NCBI GenBank assembly: GCA_964621215.1
Contig: CAZULF010000037.1
Span: 1-17,589, forward strand
Length of the DNA: 17,589 nt
From: CAZULF01 sp964621215
GTDB lineage: Bacteria; Pseudomonadota; Gammaproteobacteria; UBA1113
Direction of reading: 5' to 3'
Position numbers and translations under genes: made by a program. Within the stretch, counting starts at the first letter, position 1. Every line of letters begins with the position of its first letter. Below, one piece after another: positions 13,461 to 17,589 of this stretch. A model generated the notes under the pieces. It was not told where the DNA came from and ran no database searches. It saw nothing but the letters and a program-made list of their open reading frames with translations.

Positions 13461-14228
13461 TCAATTCATTGCATGCGCAAGACGAATTCCTTGCAAGACT
13501 AAATCGGGGGCGATTTCGGAGAAGATATTTTCTTTTTCAAATAAATACGCGAAACCACCGGTGCCGATGACAAAGGGTTTGCGTCCAGCAAAGGCTTCAA
13601 CACTAATGCGAGAAGTAATTTCGCGTATCATACCTAACTGACCGAAATATAAACCTGATTGTAAATTTTCGCGTGTGGTGCGGCCAATGACTTGATCTAA
13701 ATGAATAATTTCTACAGAAGATAATTTAGCCGTGTTATTTTGCAATGCTTCCATCGACAAACGCATACCAGCCAAAATAGCGCCACCTAAATATTCATTG
13801 CCCGCTGTAATAACCTCAAACGTTGTTGCCGTTCCCATGTCCACCACAATCAAATCACGTTTAGGGTAATAATGCGCGGCAGCAATCGCATTAGCGATGC
13901 GATCCGCGCCAACTTCTGAAGGAGTTAAATAACAATTAGTTAATCCGGTTTTTACACCGTGCTGCAAAATAAATGGCGTGATATTAAAATACTTTACGCA
14001 TGCCGCACGCAATGAATAATCAATGCTTGGCACCACGGATGCAATGGCAATAGATTTGATACAAAGCGGATCAATATCATTTTCACGTAAGACGCTTTTT
14101 AAAAAAACACCTAATTGATCGGATGTTAAACTTTGTCGGCTATCATAACGAAAGCGGAGTTTGATCTCCGCTTTTTCAAATAACCCGCCAAAAATTTGCG
14201 AGTTACCTACATCAAGACATAAAATCAT
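13461..14228 (-). CDS. coaX: Type III pantothenate kinase
   Basis: First enzyme of coenzyme A synthesis, phosphorylating pantothenate. Type III enzymes belong to the acetate/sugar kinase/Hsp70 actin-like fold and are not inhibited by CoA. The 255-residue product has the phosphate-1 motif DVGN at 6-9, the GADR motif at 107-110 and DMGTATT at 130-136. GTGG at 222-225 and DLVLQGIRLA near the end are also typical. Length fits the family. Its ATG follows the ihfB stop with no gap, so translation is probably coupled; the ribosome-binding site is only AAGAGA. It ends facing the 388-residue gene across a palindrome. All key residues are intact. Confidence 0.95.
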   Translation of the reverse strand: MILCLDVGNSQIFGGLFEKAEIKLRFRYDSRQSLTSDQLGVFLKSVLRENDIDPLCIKSIAIASVVPSIDYSLRAACVKYFNITPFILQHGVKTGLTNCYLTPSEVGADRIANAIAAAHYYPKRDLIVVDMGTATTFEVITAGNEYLGGAILAGMRLSMEALQNNTAKLSSVEIIHLDQVIGRTTRENLQSGLYFGQLGMIREITSRISVEAFAGRKPFVIGTGGFAYLFEKENIFSEIAPDLVLQGIRLAHAMN

Positions 14229-14531
14229 TTATTCATTCTCTTGCTTTTTGCGCGTCTCATCTACTTTTGCACGTAATTCTTTACCAGGTTTAAAGTGCGG
14301 CGTATATTTTGCTTTAGTTTGCAATGTTTCACCTGTTTTAGGATTGCGTGCTCGTCGTGGTGGACGATAACGCAATGAGAACGTGCCAAAACCACGTATT
14401 TCGATTCGGTTTTTTTCTACTAAAGCATCACCCATCATGGTAATCATTTCATTCGCACATTGTGCTACTGTTTTTTCAGGATATTGGGTAAATCGGAAAG
14501 ATAACGCTGTAATTAAATCTGACTTAATCAT
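14229..14531 (-). CDS. ihfB: Integration host factor beta subunit (HU/IHF family)
   Basis: DNA-bending architectural protein, acting as a heterodimer with IhfA in recombination, replication and transcription. The 100-residue product matches IhfB rather than HU: MIKSDLITALS at the start, then RIEIRGFGTFSLRYRPPRRARNPKTGE carried on the beta arms, and PHFKPGKELR. The RNPKTGE turn contains the intercalating proline. The C-terminus has a short charged extension (VDETRKKQENE) compared with E. coli (94 residues). A strong AAGGAGG (14554-14560) lies 22 bp before this ATG, farther than normal. A two-codon ORF ATG-AAA-TGA starts at 14536 and overlaps the true start. No in-frame alternative start lies between. 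Confidence 0.93.
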   Translation of the reverse strand: MIKSDLITALSFRFTQYPEKTVAQCANEMITMMGDALVEKNRIEIRGFGTFSLRYRPPRRARNPKTGETLQTKAKYTPHFKPGKELRAKVDETRKKQENE

Positions 14532-14553
14532 TTCATTCTCAGCAGTACTGCCG

Positions 14554-14560
14554 CCTCCTT
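14554..14560 (-). promoter_or_regulatory. Strong but distant Shine-Dalgarno upstream of ihfB
   Basis: On the minus strand this reads AAGGAGG. The gap to the ihfB ATG is 22 nt, and to the minimal upstream ORF (ATG at 14536) it is 17 nt. Both are longer than the usual 5-10 nt, so the element may not be a simple ribosome-binding site for ihfB. Confidence 0.4.
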
Positions 14561-14581
14561 TTGCTCAACCTATTGATAAGT

Positions 14582-15544
14582 CTAGCAGTTTTTCAGGAAT
14601 TTGGTAATTCGATCTTCTAGCCAATATTTAGCCACTCCTGGAATATTGCCTTCCACAAACCCAACATGCCCGCCACCAGGGCTTATTTCAAGGTTTACAC
14701 AGGCTGGAATGTCGTGAGGATCGGGTAAAACAACATCACTCATAAAAGGATCATCGCTTGCATGGATGATTAAAGTTTGTACGCATATAGCTTTGATGTA
14801 AGGCCGACTACTGGCTTTAGCGTAATAATCATACACTCCGTCAAAACCATGCAGAGGCGCTGTTACCGCATCATCAAATTGTAAGAAAGTACGAAGTGTA
14901 TCGATATTTTGTACCGGCAATGGTTGTTTATTATAACTGGCCTTTTTAATCATATTCTGTCTTAACACACCAACCAAATACCATTGGTAAAAGCGCGAAA
15001 AGCCTGTTTGCAGATAATCTACCGCTTTTAATAAATCCATAGGTACACAGACAGCTACTGCAGCACGCAAAGGCGTATCCGTGCCCTGTTCTCCGAGATA
15101 TTTCAATAACACATTGCCGCCCAAGGAAAAACCCAAAGCATATAATGGTGTGTCTAATTCTTTTTGTTGTAAAAAACTAAGAATTTCACGAAAATCTCCG
15201 GTTTCTCCCGAATGATAACTTCGAGCAAGACGATTGGGTTCACCACTGCAGCCACGGAAATGCATTAACACTCCACGCCAACCCGCGTTAGAGATAGCAG
15301 ATAAAACATTGCTGGCGTAATGTGAATTGATCGATCCCCCTAAGCCGTGTAAAACAATCAGCAAAGGTCCGTTTTCATTTTTGCCAACCCAATCTAAATC
15401 AATAAAATCACCATCCGCTAATTCAACGCGCTGACGTTCAATGGAAATTTTAGCGCGTCGCCTACATAAAGAAGGCCATAATGTTTGCAAATGAGGATTG
15501 GGCAGCCACCAAGCAGGTTTAAAGTCACTTTGTGTTATTGGCAT
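14582..15544 (-). CDS. yheT: YheT-family alpha/beta hydrolase
   Basis: A 320-residue serine hydrolase of the YheT/EMB8 family; the physiological substrate is unknown, and esterase-like activity is expected. The N-terminal FKPAWWLPNPHLQTLWPS is the family hallmark. The oxyanion region is LHGLGGS (65-71). The nucleophile elbow GFSLGG puts the serine at S140. The likely acid is D264 or D265 in ASDDPF, and the base is H293 in GGHVGF. There is no signal peptide. It overlaps the end of hemE by 20 bp, so it is in that operon. The link to haem synthesis is positional only. ihfB begins 50 bp after its stop and may be read from the same transcript. Confidence 0.93.
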   Translation of the reverse strand: MPITQSDFKPAWWLPNPHLQTLWPSLCRRRAKISIERQRVELADGDFIDLDWVGKNENGPLLIVLHGLGGSINSHYASNVLSAISNAGWRGVLMHFRGCSGEPNRLARSYHSGETGDFREILSFLQQKELDTPLYALGFSLGGNVLLKYLGEQGTDTPLRAAVAVCVPMDLLKAVDYLQTGFSRFYQWYLVGVLRQNMIKKASYNKQPLPVQNIDTLRTFLQFDDAVTAPLHGFDGVYDYYAKASSRPYIKAICVQTLIIHASDDPFMSDVVLPDPHDIPACVNLEISPGGGHVGFVEGNIPGVAKYWLEDRITKFLKNC

Positions 15545-16604
15545 GATATTGTCGACTAATTTGATGTACGCTATCGACTAATAAGGTTACGTTATCAATA
15601 GGCGTGGATTTATCAATACCGTGACCTAAATTAAAAATATGACCCGGCCCATTTCCATAGCTTTGAAGCAGAATAGTGGTTTCTTCTTGCAACCGTTCGG
15701 GAGTAGCGAACAATGCCAAAGGATCGAGATTGCCTTGCAATGCCACCTGCTCTCCTACTCGAGCTCGCGCTGCTCCTAACTCAATAGTCCAATCCAATCC
15801 CACACCATTGCAGCCACTATTAGCGATTTGTTCCAACCAATTCGAACCACCTTTAGTAAAAATAATGCTTGGAATAGTTTGCCCAGCGTGTTCACGCGTT
15901 AGTTTAGATAAAATTTTTCGCATATAATACAAAGAAAAATTTTCATAGTTTTGCGTGGTTAAAACTCCACCCCAGGTATCAAATAACATGATAACATCCG
16001 CACCGGCAGCAATTTGTGCGTTTAAATAAAGAATCGTTGCATCCGCTAGCTTATCCAACAGTTGATGTAAAATCTCTGGCGCTTGATACATCATCTTTTT
16101 TATTTCTAAAAATAATTTACTGCTACCGCCTTCAATCATATAACACGCTAAAGTCCAAGGGCTGCCCGCAAAACCTATTAAAGGCACTTTACCAGCTAAG
16201 CTACTTTTAGTTACACGAATAGCATCCATCACATAACGTAATGACGTTTCGGGATCGGGTATAGGTAATGCCGCAACTGCCGCTGCATCACGTACGGGTT
16301 TGCTGATGATAGGCCCCTCGCCTTCTGCAAAATACAATCCAACATTCATCGCATCAGGAATGGTTAAAATATCAGAAAAAATAATCGCTGCATCGAGATC
16401 AAAACGTGCTAACGGTTGCAACGTCACTTCACAAGCTAATTCAGGGGTTTTACATAAAGTTAAAAAATCGCCGGCTTTTGCGCGGGTGGCACGGTACTCT
16501 GGCAAGTAGCGTCCAGCTTGTCGCATTAGCCAAACCGGTGTGCAATCAACAGGTTGCCGCAATAATGCGCGGATTAACCTGTCATTGCGCAATGATGTGG
16601 TCAT
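15525..16604 (-). CDS. hemE: Uroporphyrinogen decarboxylase
   Basis: Decarboxylates the four acetate side chains of uroporphyrinogen III to give coproporphyrinogen III in haem synthesis; cytoplasmic and cofactor-free. The 359-residue product has WLMRQAGRYLPEYR with R28 and R32, and D78 in IIFSDIL, the residue that binds the pyrrole nitrogens. GFAGSPWTLACYMIEGG and the late GHIFNLGHGI are also present. Length is standard (about 355). The start overlaps the stop of the SPOR gene as ATGA, and the hydrolase gene overlaps its end, so the three are one operon. In related bacteria aroK-aroB-damX precede hemE, which predicts aroB just beyond the right edge. Confidence 0.97.
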   Translation of the reverse strand: MTTSLRNDRLIRALLRQPVDCTPVWLMRQAGRYLPEYRATRAKAGDFLTLCKTPELACEVTLQPLARFDLDAAIIFSDILTIPDAMNVGLYFAEGEGPIISKPVRDAAAVAALPIPDPETSLRYVMDAIRVTKSSLAGKVPLIGFAGSPWTLACYMIEGGSSKLFLEIKKMMYQAPEILHQLLDKLADATILYLNAQIAAGADVIMLFDTWGGVLTTQNYENFSLYYMRKILSKLTREHAGQTIPSIIFTKGGSNWLEQIANSGCNGVGLDWTIELGAARARVGEQVALQGNLDPLALFATPERLQEETTILLQSYGNGPGHIFNLGHGIDKSTPIDNVTLLVDSVHQISRQYHANNTK

Positions 16605-17589
16605 GTGCGCGCCTTAATAGCTGTTTGAATGTTGTCGAAACTACGTACCCACGGTTTTTGTTTTACCAATAATTGCGTTGGCAAATTACCTATCGCTTGT
16701 TGTGCTTCAGCTCGACTATTATATCGACCATAGACAGCGACATACCAAGGTTTGCCGGCATTGACGGTACGGAAATAATAGACTTGTCCATCAACGCCAA
16801 CACTTTTGGTGAATTGCTTCAGTTTGGTTAAATTGACTGAAGCCGCAATTTGTAACGCAAAAGTATTGGGAGCCAGATCCAATATGTATTTTTCATCTTG
16901 CGTCAAACCTGCAGCTTTTGCTGTCACGGTTTTTGATTTAGATGTTGCTGGTTTTTTAACAGGCGCTGGTTTTTTCGTAACTGTAGGTTGTGCCGTCGGT
17001 TCAATCGTAGGTTCGGCCGTAGGTTGGACATTTTGCTCACTAATTGGTTGCGCTGACGCCACTTGTTGTTCTGCCGGAGCCGGTGTGGTTGCATCCGCAC
17101 TAGTTGTATCAGTACTGGTTGAATCCGTACTGGCCGCCTGTTCTGAAGTCAATGGAATCCATGCTTCATCTGTGGTGGTCACAGCAGCTTTTGAAGGTAC
17201 TTCTGTTTTTAATGCCGCTCTCGCGGAAACCGCCGCGGCTGATTCTGCCTCAGTAGCAGGAAGTATTTCATCATCATCAAATTGATTTGAAATATATTGT
17301 GATGCTTCATCGTCGGTTTCTGAAATACTATTGATCGATTGCTGTGTTTCTGCACTGGCTGTTGCCGCTGATGTGACCGGTGTGGTGGGTGTGACGGATG
17401 TGACTGGCTGAGGTTCGGTATTATCCAATCCAGCGGTCTGAACTTCGACTGCTGTCGCTTGAGGCGCTGGAGCAGGATCCGCTACCTGAGGGTTTTGCGC
17501 GACGGCTGCTGCTGTAACTGCAGTCGCCTCATCGCGTAAGGCTAATTGTTTGACGACAACTTCTTCTGGAGCACGGAAATATAATACCA
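16601..17589 (-). CDS. SPOR-domain (DamX-like) protein, N-terminus outside window
   Basis: Peptidoglycan-binding division protein of the DamX type. The frame is open to the right edge, and I read upstream residues VLYFRAPEEVVVKQLALRDEA from 17587 onward, so the TTG near 17428 is not the real start. The visible part is a long low-complexity linker rich in A, T, P, Q and S, then a C-terminal SPOR domain. That domain (about 16615-16870) includes FALQIAAS, YYFRTVNAGKPWYVAVYGRY and AIGNLPTQL. SPOR domains bind glycan strands stripped of stem peptides at the septum. A membrane helix would be expected in the missing N-terminal part. The linker includes tandem QPTA/EPTI-type tetrapeptides near 16980-17030. 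The damX-hemE adjacency supports the call. Confidence 0.88.
   Translation of the reverse strand, partial: VLYFRAPEEVVVKQLALRDEATAVTAAAVAQNPQVADPAPAPQATAVEVQTAGLDNTEPQPVTSVTPTTPVTSAATASAETQQSINSISETDDEASQYISNQFDDDEILPATEAESAAAVSARAALKTEVPSKAAVTTTDEAWIPLTSEQAASTDSTSTDTTSADATTPAPAEQQVASAQPISEQNVQPTAEPTIEPTAQPTVTKKPAPVKKPATSKSKTVTAKAAGLTQDEKYILDLAPNTFALQIAASVNLTKLKQFTKSVGVDGQVYYFRTVNAGKPWYVAVYGRYNSRAEAQQAIGNLPTQLLVKQKPWVRSFDNIQTAIKART

Noticed and set aside
16806..17285. Plus-strand 159-codon frame rich in Val, Ala and Ser
   Set aside because: It is the antisense shadow of the low-complexity Ala/Thr/Pro linker of the SPOR protein.
17426..17428. TTG as the start of the SPOR protein
   Set aside because: The frame stays open to the window edge with composition like the linker, so the TTG is an internal codon of a longer protein.

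Overview
The window is a bacterial chromosome segment of about 42% GC (estimated by eye). It looks gammaproteobacterial, and a host-associated Legionellales-type genome (Coxiella, Legionella or Berkiella relatives) is my best guess. Three things point that way. The protein sequences of Dcd, Nth, IhfB, HemE and the Mrp ATPase are of gammaproteobacterial type. The gene orders metG/mrp/dcd, rnfB-nth and damX-hemE are familiar from that class. The intergenic spaces hold several unrelated families of short dispersed repeats. The taxon is an inference; no rRNA or tRNA gene is present to test it.

Layout. Positions 1-2488 (minus strand) hold a secretion/pilus pair: an incomplete GspF/PilC-type inner-membrane protein and its GspE/PilB-type assembly ATPase. 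Positions 2489-3335 are a repeat-rich island with a small GIY-YIG nuclease gene. Positions 3336-6633 (minus) are a tight, overlapping operon of metG, a soluble RnfB-like ferredoxin, nth and a DUF1841 gene. A spacer with a long inverted repeat separates it from a plus-strand run, 6887-9941: mrp (Fe-S carrier ATPase), dcd (dCTP deaminase), a CDP-alcohol phosphatidyltransferase and a beta-carbonic anhydrase, with palindromic repeats between some genes. Positions 9942-13460 are an accessory segment: two large proteins I do not recognise (495 and 388 residues, the second TPR-like), a frameshifted small exported-protein gene, and a decayed second copy of the carbonic anhydrase 3' end. Positions 13461-17589 (minus) are housekeeping: the 5'-truncated SPOR/DamX-like gene, hemE, a YheT-type hydrolase, ihfB and coaX.

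Most interesting points. (1) The GIY-YIG gene lies inside a 493-bp unit bounded by 15-bp perfect inverted repeats. The same ends bound a 191-bp gene-less element next door. (2) The half-units of these repeats share a 7-bp stem whose base pairs change in a compensatory way between three copies, so a folded single strand appears to be conserved. (3) The last 77 bp of the carbonic anhydrase gene recur about 2.2 kb downstream as a broken copy. Just before it is a segment resembling the active site of the preceding CDP-alcohol transferase, as if the gene pair once existed twice. I found no CRISPR array, rRNA, tRNA, integrase or IS transposase.
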